Counted from the first letter of the stretch, positions 13,186 through 23,119 are shown. The stretch: 64,000 nucleotides of DNA from Thauera butanivorans NBRC 103042 (GCF_001591165.1 NZ_BCUG01000033.1:1-64000); one strand, 5' to 3'. The notes: generated from the sequence alone by a model not told the origin. Made by a program: numbers and translations.

Positions 13186-14405
13186 GCTGGACTCCTCCAC
13201 ATATGCTCACGACTCCAGCGCTGGGCCGAAAAACCCTTCACGGCGCGCTTGGCAGCCAGCAGTTGATGAACGGAGATCCAGCCGTACTCGAAGGCTTGAG
13301 CGCTACCGGCCATGTAGATCCGCCACACGCGATAGGTCCGGTCTCCAACAAGCCGGATGGCGCTATCGCGGTGTGCATCGAGACGCTCGACCCAATGCAG
13401 CAGCGTTCGTGCGTAATGGGGTCGCAAGCCTTCGACGTCGAAAACCTCCAGTTGTTGATCCTCCATCGCCACGGCTGCCTGGGCCATGGTCGGCAGTTCT
13501 CCATCGGGAAACACATAGCGGTCGATGAAATCGCCCGCGCCGTCCCTGACTGCCTCATCCCCTGTGCGGGTGGTGATGCCGTGGTTCAACACCAGGCCGC
13601 CATCCGTCAGCAGCCGACTGATGGCGCCGAAATATACGGGCAGATTGCGTATGCCTACATGTTCGAACATGCCCACCGAGGCGATCTTGTCGAATACACC
13701 CTGGCCCGGGATGTGGCGATAGTCCTGCAGGTGAACGTCGATTACCCCTTCCAGGCCCAGTTCGCGGATGCGCTGCCGTGCGTAGTTGAATTGCTGTTCG
13801 CTCAATGTCACGCCGGTGGCCTTCACCCCGTAATGACGATGAGCCCACAGCAGCAACGCTCCCCAGCCGCAGCCGATGTCGAGGAAGCGCTCTCCCGGCT
13901 CGAGCTGGAGCTTGCGGCAGATGAGGTCGAGCTTGGCTTGCTGTGCCTGCTCCAGGGTCTCCGAGCCGCTCGGAAAATAGGCGCAGGAATAGACCATCTC
14001 GGGGTCGAGCCACAGCCGATAGAAATCGTTCGAGACATCGTAGTGATGCGCGATGGCCCGCCTGTCACTGGCCGGATTATGTCGCCAGAGGCGCCACCCC
14101 GTGACCCGGTTCAGCAGACGCCGATGGGCACTCCCGGCATGCGCGAGTTCGAACGCCAGCCGGACGATGTCCAGCGCACTTCCTTCGACATCGATCTCGC
14201 CATGGATATAGGCTCGCGCAAGCGTGCCGAGATCGGGGGACAACAGCTTGAGCGCCGCTTCGGGACGCGGAAGACGCAAGATGACCGCGGCCGGACCACT
14301 GCCCAGCGTTTCAGTACGGCCATTTCCCAATTGCAGGCCCAGCGCCAGGCCGCGATCGGCGAGGAGTCGGCGCAATGTCTCGACAAGGGGCGAAGAAGAA
14401 TCCAT
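13182..14405 (-). CDS. cfa: Cyclopropane-fatty-acyl-phospholipid synthase
   Basis: 407 residues, the usual family length. The N-terminal lipid-binding region is followed by a SAM methyltransferase domain with LDIGCGWGALLLWAHRHYG at about 185-203 and a conserved A-HYDVSNDFYRLWLDPEMVYSCAYF stretch before it. It adds a methylene bridge to double bonds of membrane phospholipids using S-adenosylmethionine, in stationary phase or acid stress. ATG 14405 has AGGAGG seven bases upstream; an earlier ATG (14432) lacks one. Coupled to the flavin reductase downstream. Confidence 0.93.
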   Translation of the reverse strand: MDSSSPLVETLRRLLADRGLALGLQLGNGRTETLGSGPAAVILRLPRPEAALKLLSPDLGTLARAYIHGEIDVEGSALDIVRLAFELAHAGSAHRRLLNRVTGWRLWRHNPASDRRAIAHHYDVSNDFYRLWLDPEMVYSCAYFPSGSETLEQAQQAKLDLICRKLQLEPGERFLDIGCGWGALLLWAHRHYGVKATGVTLSEQQFNYARQRIRELGLEGVIDVHLQDYRHIPGQGVFDKIASVGMFEHVGIRNLPVYFGAISRLLTDGGLVLNHGITTRTGDEAVRDGAGDFIDRYVFPDGELPTMAQAAVAMEDQQLEVFDVEGLRPHYARTLLHWVERLDAHRDSAIRLVGDRTYRVWRIYMAGSAQAFEYGWISVHQLLAAKRAVKGFSAQRWSREHMWRSPA

Positions 14406-14568
14406 GCACGCCTCCTGAAGCCTGACCAACATCGATCATGTTGGAAATCCAGGTGCAAGAGAGCCGCGTAGCGTACCCTGCAGGTTGAGGCAGCATTCAC
14501 CGACATGCTGTGGCGCAGGCATCCGCGACATCGCAACGCAGGCACACTGGCGTCTCTGCTGCTGATTC

Positions 14569-14593
14569 TTGCAAAACAGATACGGTTTTGCAA
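14569..14593. repeat. Inverted repeat downstream of tRNA-Leu
   Basis: TTGCAAAAC (14569-14577) and GTTTTGCAA (14585-14593) form a perfect 9-bp stem with a 7-base loop, about 37 bp past the 3' end of the leftward tRNA. A second direct TTGCAAAAC occurs at 14588-14596. It may end the tRNA transcript, but no U-run follows. The rest of the 224-bp gap to cfa holds nothing recognisable. Confidence 0.4.
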
Positions 14594-14629
14594 AACGAGA
14601 CGGCTCGGGAGAAGTACGCTGAAACCCGA

Positions 14630-14714
14630 TGGTGCGGGGGAAGAGACTCGAACTCTCACGCCTTGCGGCGCTGGAACCTAAATCCAGTGCGTCTACCAAT
14701 TCCGCCACCCCCGC
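14630..14714 (-). tRNA. tRNA-Leu (anticodon UAG)
   Basis: 85 bases including encoded CCA. The acceptor stem GCGGGGG/CCCCCGC, D-loop AATTGGTAGAC, anticodon stem CTGGA/TCCAG around TTTAGGT (anticodon TAG, reads CUN) and T-loop GTTCGAGTC are all visible. The long variable arm (CGCCGCAAGGCGT) is typical of class II leucine tRNAs. The gene is intact and not flanked by a duplicated 3' end. Confidence 0.97.
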
Positions 14715-14735
14715 ATCGGCAGCGAAGCGGGCCGC

Positions 14736-14741
14736 ATTATA
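14736..14741 (-). promoter_or_regulatory. -10 box of the tRNA-Leu promoter
   Basis: A perfect TATAAT on the leftward strand, 21 bases before the tRNA 5' end. No strong -35 is seen 16-18 bases further up. Confidence 0.65.
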
Positions 14742-14821
14742 CATGGTCTCTTCGCGGAACCTGGCTGCGGTTCGGCCTGCGCGGACTGCCACGGCTCGAA
14801 GCGACCCTCCCCCTTCCGGCC

Positions 14822-16261
14822 TCAGCTCGAGCTGCGCCCGTAGGTATCCTCGAAGCGCACGATGTCGTCTTCGCCGAGATAGCTCCCGGACTGCACCTCG
14901 ATGATCTCCAGCGGCACCTTGCCCGGATTCGCCAGCCGGTGCGTATGCCCCAGCGGAATGTAGGTCGATTCGTTTTCCGCCAGCAGGAAGGTGCGCTCGC
15001 CGTTGGTGACTTCGGCCGTGCCCTTGACCACGATCCAGTGTTCGGCGCGATGGTGGTGCATCTGCAGACTGAGCTTGGCGCCCGGGTTGACGACGATGCG
15101 CTTGACCTGGAAACGCTCCCCTTCGTCGATGGAGTCGTACCAACCCCAGGGCCGATAGACCTTGCGGTGACTTTGCGTCAGGCTGCGGCCTTCGGCCTTC
15201 AGGCGGGCGACGACCTTCTTCACGTCCTGAGTGCGATCCTTGTGCGCCACCATCACCGCATCGGGCGTTTCGACGACGATCATGTCCTCGCAGCCGACCG
15301 CAGCCACCAGCCGATCATTGGCATGCACCAGGGTATTGCGGCAATCTTCGAACAGCACTTCGCCACGGCCGGCATTGCCCGCCTCGTCCTTGCCGGATAT
15401 CGCCCACAGCGCATCCCAGGCACCGACATCGGACCAGCCTGCCGACATCGGCACCACCGCACCCTTGCCCAGTTCCGGTGCGCTTGCCAGATGCTCCATG
15501 ACGGCATAGTCGATCGAGTCGCTCGGGCAGCGTTCGAATGCGCCCTGCTCCAGACGGATGAAATCGGCATCCTGTTTGTGGCCTTCGTAAGCGCTCCTGC
15601 AGGCTTCGGCGATATCGGGCCTGAAGCGCTCGATGGCGCGCAACCAGGCCGAGGCCTTCATCATGAAGATGCCGCTGTTCCAGAAATATTCGCCGCTTTC
15701 GAGATAGCGCCGGGCGGTGTCGAGATCCGGCTTCTCGACGAACTCGGCCAGCTCGCGCCCCCCGCCGATTGCCATGCCAGCGCGGATGTAGCCGTAGCCC
15801 GTCTCGGCGCGATCGGGCACGATGCCGAAGGTCACGAGCATCCCGTCGCCGGCCAGGCTGCTGCCCTGGTCGATGGCCTGCTGGAACGCGCCGAGGTCGG
15901 TGATGACGTGATCGGCCGGCATCACCAGCAGCACCGGGTCGCCCTCCTCCAGTGCTGCGAGCGCCGCCAGGGTCAGCGCCGGCGCGGTGTTGCGGCCGAA
16001 GGGCTCGAGCACGATCTGGGGCGAACGCACACCGATCTGGCGCAGTTGCTCGGCAATGATGAAGCGATATTCCTCGTTGGTGACGACGAGCGGACGCCGA
16101 TCGACCTCGCCGCCGGCAAAACCGTCCAGGCGGACCGCGGTTTCCTGCAGCAGCGAGCGCTCGCTGGTCAGCGGCAGCAACTGCTTGGGGTGATTCTCGC
16201 GCGAGGCCGGCCACAGCCGGGTGCCCGAACCGCCGGAAAGGATGACGCTCTTGATGATCAT
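14822..16261 (-). CDS. manC: Mannose-1-phosphate guanylyltransferase / mannose-6-phosphate isomerase
   Basis: 479 residues, the length of the bifunctional type II family. The nucleotidyltransferase signature LSGGSGTRLWP lies at about 7-17, followed by a F-VEKP catalytic-lysine segment. A C-terminal cupin isomerase domain has SLQMHHHRAEHWIVVKGTAEV at about 405-425. It makes GDP-mannose for exopolysaccharide or O-antigen. ATG 16261 begins the conserved strand; earlier in-frame sequence is not conserved-looking. It follows rmlD by 52 bp, so nucleotide-sugar genes are grouped here. Confidence 0.94.
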   Translation of the reverse strand: MIIKSVILSGGSGTRLWPASRENHPKQLLPLTSERSLLQETAVRLDGFAGGEVDRRPLVVTNEEYRFIIAEQLRQIGVRSPQIVLEPFGRNTAPALTLAALAALEEGDPVLLVMPADHVITDLGAFQQAIDQGSSLAGDGMLVTFGIVPDRAETGYGYIRAGMAIGGGRELAEFVEKPDLDTARRYLESGEYFWNSGIFMMKASAWLRAIERFRPDIAEACRSAYEGHKQDADFIRLEQGAFERCPSDSIDYAVMEHLASAPELGKGAVVPMSAGWSDVGAWDALWAISGKDEAGNAGRGEVLFEDCRNTLVHANDRLVAAVGCEDMIVVETPDAVMVAHKDRTQDVKKVVARLKAEGRSLTQSHRKVYRPWGWYDSIDEGERFQVKRIVVNPGAKLSLQMHHHRAEHWIVVKGTAEVTNGERTFLLAENESTYIPLGHTHRLANPGKVPLEIIEVQSGSYLGEDDIVRFEDTYGRSSS

Positions 16262-16313
16262 GTCGATAGGGTTCCAGTCGATTGTCCGAAGCTGATTGGC
16301 TGAACGGCCGCCT

Positions 16314-17201
16314 TCAGCCGAGTTCGTCCAGCATGCGCGCCACGCCGTCGCGCCAGTCGGGCAGGTGCAGATCGAAGCGCTCGCGCAGGCGCCGGGTGTC
16401 AAGGCGCGAATTCAGCGGGCGCGCCGCAGGCGTCGGATAGTTCGAGGCCGGTATCGGCACGATCTCACGCACCGCCAGTGTCCTGCCGCCAGAGCGGGTG
16501 CGGTCGATGACGAAGCTGGCGTAGCCGCGCCAGCTCGTCTGCCCGCCTGCGGCCAGGTGGTAAGTGCCACCGTGGCCGCGGTCGCCCATCGTGCGGCGGA
16601 TGGCATGGGCGCTGACATCGGCGATCAGGTCTGCACCGGTCGGCGCGCCGATCTGGTCGTCGATGACGGTCAGGCGTTCGCGCTCGGCAGCCAGGCGGAG
16701 GATGGTGCGGGCAAAGTTGCCGCCACGCGCGGCATGGACCCAGGAGGTACGGAAAATCAGATGATCGCAGCCGCTGGCGCGAATCGCTTCCTCGCCCTCG
16801 AGCTTGGTCGCGCCATAGATGGACAGCGGCGCCGGCGTGTCGTCTTCGCACCAGGGGCGCTCGCCGCTGCCATCGAAGACGTAATCGGTCGAATAGTGCA
16901 CCAGCAGTGCGCCGAGCTCGGCAGCCTGCCCGGCAAGCACGCCGACCGCGTCCGCGTTGATGCGGCGCGCACGCTCCGCGTCGCTTTCCGCCTGATCGAC
17001 GGCCGTGTAGGCTGCGGCATTGACGACGAGATCCGGCGCCAGGCGCTGCACGGTATCGGCCAGCGCATCGAGTCGTTCCAAGTCGCCGCACAAGCCGTCG
17101 CTGCCACGGCGATCGAGCGCGATCAGCTCGCCCAATGGCGCCAGCGCACGCTGCAGCTCCCAGCCCACCTGGCCGTTCTTGCCCAGCAGCAGGATCTTCA
17201 T
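16314..17201 (-). CDS. rmlD: dTDP-4-dehydrorhamnose reductase
   Basis: 295 residues of the RmlD short-chain dehydrogenase type: GKNGQVG nucleotide-binding turn at 7-13, [10 protein letters not shown], and the catalytic YGATK motif. It makes the last step to dTDP-L-rhamnose. ATG 17201 overlaps the rmlB stop (ATGA), so the pair is coupled. rmlA and rmlC, usually in the same operon, are not in the window and must lie elsewhere. Confidence 0.94.
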   Translation of the reverse strand: MKILLLGKNGQVGWELQRALAPLGELIALDRRGSDGLCGDLERLDALADTVQRLAPDLVVNAAAYTAVDQAESDAERARRINADAVGVLAGQAAELGALLVHYSTDYVFDGSGERPWCEDDTPAPLSIYGATKLEGEEAIRASGCDHLIFRTSWVHAARGGNFARTILRLAAERERLTVIDDQIGAPTGADLIADVSAHAIRRTMGDRGHGGTYHLAAGGQTSWRGYASFVIDRTRSGGRTLAVREIVPIPASNYPTPAARPLNSRLDTRRLRERFDLHLPDWRDGVARMLDELG

Positions 17202-18280
17202 GCCTTCTGCCCCCGCGTGGCGTAGTTGGCCGCCACCCAGTCGCGGTAGGCACCGCTCTGCACGTCCGCGACCCATTGCGGATTGTCGAGATACCACTGC
17301 ACCGTCTTGCGGATGCCGCTGTCGAAGGTCTCGGCTGGCCGCCAGCCCAGTTCGCGCTCGATCTTGCGGGCATCGATGGCGTAGCGCCGATCGTGCCCCG
17401 GGCGGTCGGTGACATGGGTGATGAGCCGTGCATGGCTGCCGTCAGCCGAGGGGCGCAACTCGTCGAGCAGTCCGCAGACGCTGCGGACGATGTCGATATT
17501 GGTCTTTTCGTTCCAGCCGCCGATGTTGTAGGTCGCGCCCGGCGTGCCGCGCGCCAGCACTTCGCGGATCGCGGCGCAGTGATCGGTGACGTACAGCCAG
17601 TCGCGCACGTTGAGGCCGTCGCCATACACCGGCAGCGGCTTGCCCGCCAGGGCATTGACGATCATCAGCGGAATCAGTTTCTCCGGAAACTGGCGCGGAC
17701 CGTAGTTGTTCGAGCAGTTGGTGGTCAGCACCGGCAGGCCGTAAGTGTGGTGCCAGGCGCGCACCAGATGGTCGCTGGCCGCCTTGCTGGCCGAATACGG
17801 GCTGTTGGGTTCGTAGGCCTTGGTTTCGGCGAAAGCCGGGTCGTCGGCGCCCAGCGAGCCATAGACTTCGTCTGTGCTGACGTGCAGGAAGCGGAAGGCC
17901 GCCCGCTCCCCCGCGTCGAGCGCCGAATGATGGGCACGCGCCGCCTCGAGCAGCGTGAACGTGCCTTCGACATTGGTACGCACGAAATCGCCAGGGCCAT
18001 GAATGGAGCGGTCGACGTGGCTCTCGGCGGCGAAATGCACGATCGCGCGGGGCCGGTAGGTTGCCAGCAGGCGGTCGACCAATGCGCGGTCGCAGATGTC
18101 GCCCTGCACGAAAACATGGCGCGGATCGTCCCGCAGGCTCGCCAGCGTTTCGAGGTTGCCGGCATAGGTCAGCAGGTCCAGGTTCAGGATGGCTTCGCCA
18201 TCGCTGCGGCCATCGCCGGCAAGCCAGTCGAGGACGAAGTTGGCGCCGATGAAGCCCGCGCCGCCGGTCACGAGAATCAA
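17198..18280 (-). CDS. rmlB: dTDP-glucose 4,6-dehydratase (TTG start)
   Basis: 360 residues with [11 protein letters not shown] near the start, the T-DEVYG segment and [12 protein letters not shown] catalytic motif. It converts dTDP-glucose to the 4-keto-6-deoxy sugar for rhamnose synthesis. The start is TTG 18280: this gives the canonical [12 protein letters not shown] and a GGAG seven bases upstream. A TTG at 18286 is too close to that site. No ATG is available in this region. Weak initiation could set low dosage of the pathway. Confidence 0.92.
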   Translation of the reverse strand: MILVTGGAGFIGANFVLDWLAGDGRSDGEAILNLDLLTYAGNLETLASLRDDPRHVFVQGDICDRALVDRLLATYRPRAIVHFAAESHVDRSIHGPGDFVRTNVEGTFTLLEAARAHHSALDAGERAAFRFLHVSTDEVYGSLGADDPAFAETKAYEPNSPYSASKAASDHLVRAWHHTYGLPVLTTNCSNNYGPRQFPEKLIPLMIVNALAGKPLPVYGDGLNVRDWLYVTDHCAAIREVLARGTPGATYNIGGWNEKTNIDIVRSVCGLLDELRPSADGSHARLITHVTDRPGHDRRYAIDARKIERELGWRPAETFDSGIRKTVQWYLDNPQWVADVQSGAYRDWVAANYATRGQKA

Positions 18281-18334
18281 GATCAAGCTCCGCTTGGGTC
18301 GAATGGCAGGATTATCGCATCATCGAAGCGGCGG

Positions 18335-19549
18335 CTACATGTCCAGGCGTTCGGCATAGCCGGTCATTTCGAGGTAGCCCTGACCGATTTCACGTTCGCT
18401 GCCGTCCTCCGCCTGCTCGGACAGGCGTACTGCGCCTTCCCAATACACGGCGCCGGTCGATGCACTGCTGTCGAGCTCCTGGTCGTCCATTAGCGGACGC
18501 AGGCCGAGCGTGCGTCCGTCGGCCAGGTGCAGGCGCCATTCCACCGGGTAGCGCGTGCCGGTGCGAGCAGACGTCCAGTGCCTCACCGGCTCGAAGCGTA
18601 CTTCGTCGGGAGCGAAGGTCCGCGCCCGGCCAAGCGCATCGGCCAGCGTCCCCGCGGCCCACATCGCGCCGCCTTCGCCATCGCGCATCTGGAACAGCAT
18701 CAGCGAACCGCCGTCATGCAGGTTGATGCCGATCCAATCCCAGCCGCGCGCGCCCTGCGGCAGGATCTCCGAGGACCATTCGTGATCCAGCCAGGCATGG
18801 CCGTCCACGTCCAGAATCTCGCTGCCCAGGCGCAGCCTGCCCGACACGCCGAGCTGCGGCCGGCTGTAGTAATGGCTGGCGTTGAGCGGATCGGGCGCCT
18901 TCTGGCTGAAACCCTGGCGGCCATTCGGCAAAGGCGGACGGCGGGCGTCGAAGCGCAGTTCGAAACCGAATTCCTCCGTTTCGATGCGGCTGTGGTAGCG
19001 ATCGCCACTGCTCCCGTCCGTCTCGCCACCCTCCCCAGTTTCCATCGACAGCGACCAGCCATCGATCTCGACGTCCGTCCGGCCGGTCGCGGCGCCTGCC
19101 AGGCCGGGCCAGGCCCGTGCCGAACGTTCGGCATGGAGCAGGCGGCCATTCGCCGGATCGGCCACCGCGGCATGGGCGAGGATGAGTTGGCGCGGCGCGA
19201 AACGGCTGGGGTTGTCCTCGCCGATCAGGGTGCGCACCCGGAAGAAGGTGAGCTGGAAGCCACGCTCCGCGCCTGCGTCATCACGCAGCCAGCCGGTGAT
19301 GTACCACCATTCGGTACGGTAGTCCGGGTGGGCGCCGAAATCATCGGGGAAGATCAGCGGCCTGCCCGGCACCACGGCTGGGTAGCCATCGGCAGCCGAC
19401 GCAGATCCTGAACCCTGTGCATGAATCTCCGGTGGCAGACACGACAGCAAGGCGATGACAGCGGCGAACGCACACAGCGAGCGTCGGGCGATATCCGCTC
19501 CGAAGTGCCTCCAGATTCCGCTCCACTGCCCGGCACGTCGTATCACCAT
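18335..19549 (-). CDS. Secreted lipocalin-like CrtC/AttH-family protein
   Basis: 404 residues. A signal peptide is visible (RRSLCAFAAVIALLSCLPPEIHAQ). The body matches the carotenoid 1,2-hydratase/AttH group: HPDYRTEWWYITGWL near the start, GFQLTFFRVR, HYYSRPQL, and the WLDHEWSSE motif with GWDWIGINL. In purple bacteria CrtC hydrates carotenoids; AttH-like relatives are encoded with FtsX/ABC exporters and act outside the membrane on unknown lipids. Here it lies just after such an FtsX gene, so the AttH reading is preferred. ATG 19549 has AGGAGAGG upstream and puts the signal peptide near the N-terminus. Confidence 0.8.
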   Translation of the reverse strand: MVIRRAGQWSGIWRHFGADIARRSLCAFAAVIALLSCLPPEIHAQGSGSASAADGYPAVVPGRPLIFPDDFGAHPDYRTEWWYITGWLRDDAGAERGFQLTFFRVRTLIGEDNPSRFAPRQLILAHAAVADPANGRLLHAERSARAWPGLAGAATGRTDVEIDGWSLSMETGEGGETDGSSGDRYHSRIETEEFGFELRFDARRPPLPNGRQGFSQKAPDPLNASHYYSRPQLGVSGRLRLGSEILDVDGHAWLDHEWSSEILPQGARGWDWIGINLHDGGSLMLFQMRDGEGGAMWAAGTLADALGRARTFAPDEVRFEPVRHWTSARTGTRYPVEWRLHLADGRTLGLRPLMDDQELDSSASTGAVYWEGAVRLSEQAEDGSEREIGQGYLEMTGYAERLDM

Positions 19550-19621
19550 CGACACTTGTCCTCTCCTGCATCCGCCTTCGCACGCATCATCCAACCGCTC
19601 CGCCTGCCTGCACCGCCGCAT

Positions 19622-22201
19622 TCACCAGTCGGCCTTCACCGCCTGCACCGCGGACCCTCGCATCGCTCGCGCCCCGGCGAGCCGTGCAACCAGTGCAGCC
19701 AGCGACACCAGCACGGCGGCAAACAGAACCAGCGCAGCCCAAGGCACGGCCAGGTCCATGCTCCAATGGAAACTCTGCCGGTTGACCACCTCGATGAGGA
19801 TCCATGCCATCGCCCCGCCCGCCAGCAAACCGCAGGCCACGCCAAACCCGGCGGTCAGCGCCCCTTCGGCTGCGATCAGGCGCCCGATCTCCCCGCGCGT
19901 GAAACCCAGATGGCGCAGCATGCCGAACTCGCCTTCGCGCGTGCCGGCCAGCGCGGCGAAGGTGGTGGCGATGCCGAACAGGCCGATCATCACCGTCACG
20001 GCTTCCATCAGATAGGTGATCAGGAAAGTCCGGTCGAAGATCTGCAGCGTGGTCGCACGGATTTCGCCCGGCAGTGCGATGATCAGGCGTCCGGGGCCGA
20101 AGCGGGCGTTCAGCGCATCGGCCACCGCGCCCGCATCGGTGCCCTCCTCGAGCCGGATCGCGGCGTCGTTGACGCGATCGTCGCCGGTCAGGGCGCGATA
20201 GTCCGCCAGTTCGATCAGCGCCGCACCGTACTGGCGCGAATAATCCCGCCAGACGCCGGCAACGACGAAACTCTGCTGGCGGCCGGCCAGCGGCAGCGTC
20301 AGGCGGTCGCCGACGCCCAGCCCCAGGCGATCGACGGCGGCTTCGGAAATCCACGCTGGCGGCAAGCTACTCTGCCCCGGCTTGCTGCCGTCCGGGCGTC
20401 CGGTCGAACCGGCGACCAGCGGCAAGCCCCAGTTGCCGTCGACCGGACGCGCCAGCAGGCTGAACACCGGCTCCTCGTCCGACAGCCGCAAATTCAGCAG
20501 CCGCGTCGTATCCACCGAAGCCACGCCCGGCACTGCGGCAATGCGCGCCAATGCGTCGTCATCCAGATAGCCGCTGGCCGCCGAGCTCGAAGCCCGCACA
20601 TACAGGTCGGCCGGCAGCACCTGGGCCAGCCAGTCATCCACCGACACCCGGAAGGAGCTGACCATGATCGCCATCGCCGATGCCAGCGCCACGCTGGCGA
20701 CCACGCCGGCAGCGGCCACCACGGCCTGGCCGGGCGTGGCCGACAGGCGGGCATGGGCCAGGCGCCAGATCACCGAGCGCGTCCGCCCCAGCAAGGGCAG
20801 CAGGCTCTGCGCCAGCGCAGGCAGGGACAGCACTGCCGCCATCAGGCTCAGTGCCACCGCAGCATAGCCGCCGAGCGGAATGCCGCCGGCCGGCGGCAGC
20901 ATGCAGGCGAGCCCGGCGCCTGCCGCCAGCAGCAGCGCCAGCGGCAGGCGTCCCTGCATATGCGGCAAGCCGGCATACTGCGCTTCGCCGGCCCTCAGCG
21001 CCCGGGCCGGCGCAACCTGCGACGCTGCCCGGGCCGGCAGCCAGCTACCGAGCACACCGGCCACACCGCCCAGCAGCAGATATCCTGCGGCAAGCATGGC
21101 ATCGAACTGCAACTCGGGTCGGCTACCGCGAAAAAAGCCTGCGCCCAGATCACCGCCGACCAGCCTGAAGGCCAGCGCAGCAAGCGCATGGCCGAGCGCC
21201 ACGCCGATCACGCCGCCCACCAGCCCGAGCACCGCCCCTTCGGCCAGCAGCCCGCGCAGCAATTGGCGCCTTTCCATGCCGAGCGCACGCAGCAGGGCGA
21301 ATTCCCGCCGTCGCCGCGCCACCGACAGCACCTGGGTGGAAAACACCAGGAACGCACCGGTCAGCAGCGCAATGGCCGCCAGCATCGTGAGATTGACCCG
21401 ATAGGCGCGCGACAGCGCACTCGCCTCGCCGGCCGCGGCTTCCGGAACCTGCAGTGCCAGTCCAGGCGGCAGCAGCGGCGACAGCGCCAGACCTGCGGCT
21501 TCGGGACTCAGGCCCGGAGCGAGCTTGAGGTCGATGCGGCTCAACACACCGATGCGCCCGAACATCTGCTGCGCGCCGCCGATGTCCATCACCGCCAGTT
21601 CGGCGCCGCTCAAGGGCAGTTCGCCGGCCAGACGCAGCTCGATCCCGCTGACACCGGACTGGACGGTCAACACGCCATCCCGCAGCGCGGGCCCGGCCAT
21701 CTCCCCGTTGCCCAGGCGCGACGGCAGCTCCAGGCGGGCACGGGCATCCACGCTCACGAAGATGTTGCGCGGCTGCAGCCCGGCAAGACGGCCGTCGCCG
21801 TCCACCAGCGCCGGGTCGGCCCGCGGCCGCAGCAAGGCCTGCATGCGGGCGACGCGGAACATGTCGACGCCAAGAATCTCCAGCGTATCCTCCCGCCCCG
21901 GCAGCCGTGCCTCGATGCGCAGCACCGGGCTGGCTTCGGCGATCTCCGGACGCTTGGCGAGCATCGGATAGATGGCCTCGTCGAAGCCCTCGCGCGGCCC
22001 CACCAGTTGCAGGTCGGCTTCGCCCGCCAGCGTGCGCAGGCCGCGGCCGAATTCGTCGATGGCCGCGCCATGGATCAGTTGCACCGCCAGACCCAGCGCC
22101 ACGCCGAGCGCGATCGCCAGCAGCGACAGCGCAGTGGCCAGGCGATGGCGCAGCAGGCTGGCGAGGAAGAGCCGGCGCGAGGTCGCGCCCACCAGGCTCA
22201 C
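19622..22201 (-). CDS. FtsX-family ABC transporter permease
   Basis: 859 residues. An N-terminal membrane helix (LATALSLLAIALGVALGLAV) leads into a large periplasmic region. Two sets of three helices follow, the duplicated FtsX layout of about 800-residue permeases of AttEFG/LolCE-like exporters; the last set ends near the C-terminus. Together with the upstream ATPase and downstream AttH-like protein it forms a likely lipid or lipoprotein handling system. The start is GTG 22201 with AGGAGG eight bases upstream; earlier in-frame sequence overlaps two hairpins and looks non-coding. Confidence 0.85.
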   Translation of the reverse strand: MSLVGATSRRLFLASLLRHRLATALSLLAIALGVALGLAVQLIHGAAIDEFGRGLRTLAGEADLQLVGPREGFDEAIYPMLAKRPEIAEASPVLRIEARLPGREDTLEILGVDMFRVARMQALLRPRADPALVDGDGRLAGLQPRNIFVSVDARARLELPSRLGNGEMAGPALRDGVLTVQSGVSGIELRLAGELPLSGAELAVMDIGGAQQMFGRIGVLSRIDLKLAPGLSPEAAGLALSPLLPPGLALQVPEAAAGEASALSRAYRVNLTMLAAIALLTGAFLVFSTQVLSVARRRREFALLRALGMERRQLLRGLLAEGAVLGLVGGVIGVALGHALAALAFRLVGGDLGAGFFRGSRPELQFDAMLAAGYLLLGGVAGVLGSWLPARAASQVAPARALRAGEAQYAGLPHMQGRLPLALLLAAGAGLACMLPPAGGIPLGGYAAVALSLMAAVLSLPALAQSLLPLLGRTRSVIWRLAHARLSATPGQAVVAAAGVVASVALASAMAIMVSSFRVSVDDWLAQVLPADLYVRASSSAASGYLDDDALARIAAVPGVASVDTTRLLNLRLSDEEPVFSLLARPVDGNWGLPLVAGSTGRPDGSKPGQSSLPPAWISEAAVDRLGLGVGDRLTLPLAGRQQSFVVAGVWRDYSRQYGAALIELADYRALTGDDRVNDAAIRLEEGTDAGAVADALNARFGPGRLIIALPGEIRATTLQIFDRTFLITYLMEAVTVMIGLFGIATTFAALAGTREGEFGMLRHLGFTRGEIGRLIAAEGALTAGFGVACGLLAGGAMAWILIEVVNRQSFHWSMDLAVPWAALVLFAAVLVSLAALVARLAGARAMRGSAVQAVKADW

Positions 22202-22228
22202 TGGACTACCCTCCTGTCGCTGTGCGAC

Positions 22229-22265
22229 ATCCTCCCCACGGGAGGATGAGCGCCCCCTTCGGGCG
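22229..22265. terminator. Two adjacent hairpins between ATPase and permease genes
   Basis: ATCCTCC/GGAGGAT (22229-22247, loop CCACG) and CGCCC/GGGCG (22251-22265). They lie in the 79-bp gap and could weaken transcription of the permease relative to the ATPase. No U-run, so attenuation is only a guess. Confidence 0.4.
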
Positions 22266-22280
22266 GCCGGGCGGCGGCGC

Positions 22281-22958
22281 TCACACGCGCTCCGTGACGT
22301 CCGCCAGCCCCTGCGGCCCCAATTCCAGCACCCGGTCGGCACGCTTCGCGGCCAGGCGGGAATGCGTCACCAGCACGCCGGCGGCGGCGCCGGCCCGGAT
22401 CTGCCCAAGCAGCAGATCGAGCACTTCGCCGGCCCGCGCCGGGTCGAGGTTGCCGGTCGGCTCGTCGGCCAGCACCAGCTTAGGAGCATGGATCAGCGCC
22501 CGCGCAATCGCCACGCGCTGCATCTCGCCGCCCGACAGGGTGTGCGGCGCGTCGTCGGCCCGCCCTTCCAGGCCCACGCGCGCCAGCATGGCGCGGGCGC
22601 GCTGATCGGCTTGGCGCTCGTCGACCTTCAGCAGCCACAGCGGCAGCGCCACATTCTGCGCCAACGATAGATGCGGCAGGATGTGAAAAGCCTGGAAGAC
22701 GAAGCCGTAGGCCTCTCGCCGCAGGCGGGCCATCGCATCGTCGTCCAGCCCGCCGATGCGTTGCCCGCCCAGTTCGACGTGTCCGCCGTCGAACGGCTCC
22801 AGCCCCGCCAGGCAATTGAGCAGCGTCGATTTCCCCGCCCCGGATTCACCGACGATCGCCACGCATTCGCCACCCGCGACCTGCAGCTCCAGCCCATCGA
22901 ACAGAAGGCGTGGCGGGGTACCGGGAAGCGTCTTGCGCAAGGCGTGGGCAGTCAGCAT
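22281..22958 (-). CDS. ABC transporter ATP-binding protein (LolD/MacB type)
   Basis: 225 residues with Walker A GESGAGKST at about 37-45, signature LSGGEMQR and Walker B KLVLADEPTGNLD. The length and ADEPTGNLD motif are those of the FtsX-coupled LolD/MacB group. It powers the permease encoded next. ATG 22958 was chosen because the family starts a few residues before the first strand; an upstream in-frame ATG (23006) adds a hydrophobic stretch not seen in the family. Confidence 0.9.
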   Translation of the reverse strand: MLTAHALRKTLPGTPPRLLFDGLELQVAGGECVAIVGESGAGKSTLLNCLAGLEPFDGGHVELGGQRIGGLDDDAMARLRREAYGFVFQAFHILPHLSLAQNVALPLWLLKVDERQADQRARAMLARVGLEGRADDAPHTLSGGEMQRVAIARALIHAPKLVLADEPTGNLDPARAGEVLDLLLGQIRAGAAAGVLVTHSRLAAKRADRVLELGPQGLADVTERV

Positions 22959-23119
22959 GAGATCGGTCAGGCAGGAGTGGAAGGAGAGGTAAAGAAGGGG
23001 CAGCAAAGCCCGATTGTGTCATCGCAGCGTTGAAATTGCTGCGAAGCCTGCCAAAAATGGACAGCCGGACTGCGCCGAGCCTGGGCAAGACCACCATGCC
23101 GCCAGCTGCCGCCACCCCT

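Noticed and set aside
14630-14714. tRNA-Leu as the attachment site of the left-hand mobile DNA
   Set aside because: The tRNA lies more than 2 kb from the phage remnant with intact flavin reductase and cfa genes between, and no duplicated tRNA 3' end was seen near 1-3.6 kb or 12.3 kb.
18335-19549. Carotenoid 1,2-hydratase (CrtC) as firm function
   Set aside because: Family likeness covers both CrtC and AttH; the adjacent FtsX/ABC genes and absence of other carotenoid genes favour the AttH-like reading.
19421-22249. A 942-residue open frame opposite the FtsX permease gene
   Set aside because: Gln/Arg/His-rich low-complexity text without recognisable domain; it is the antisense shadow of a high-GC permease gene with clear family features.
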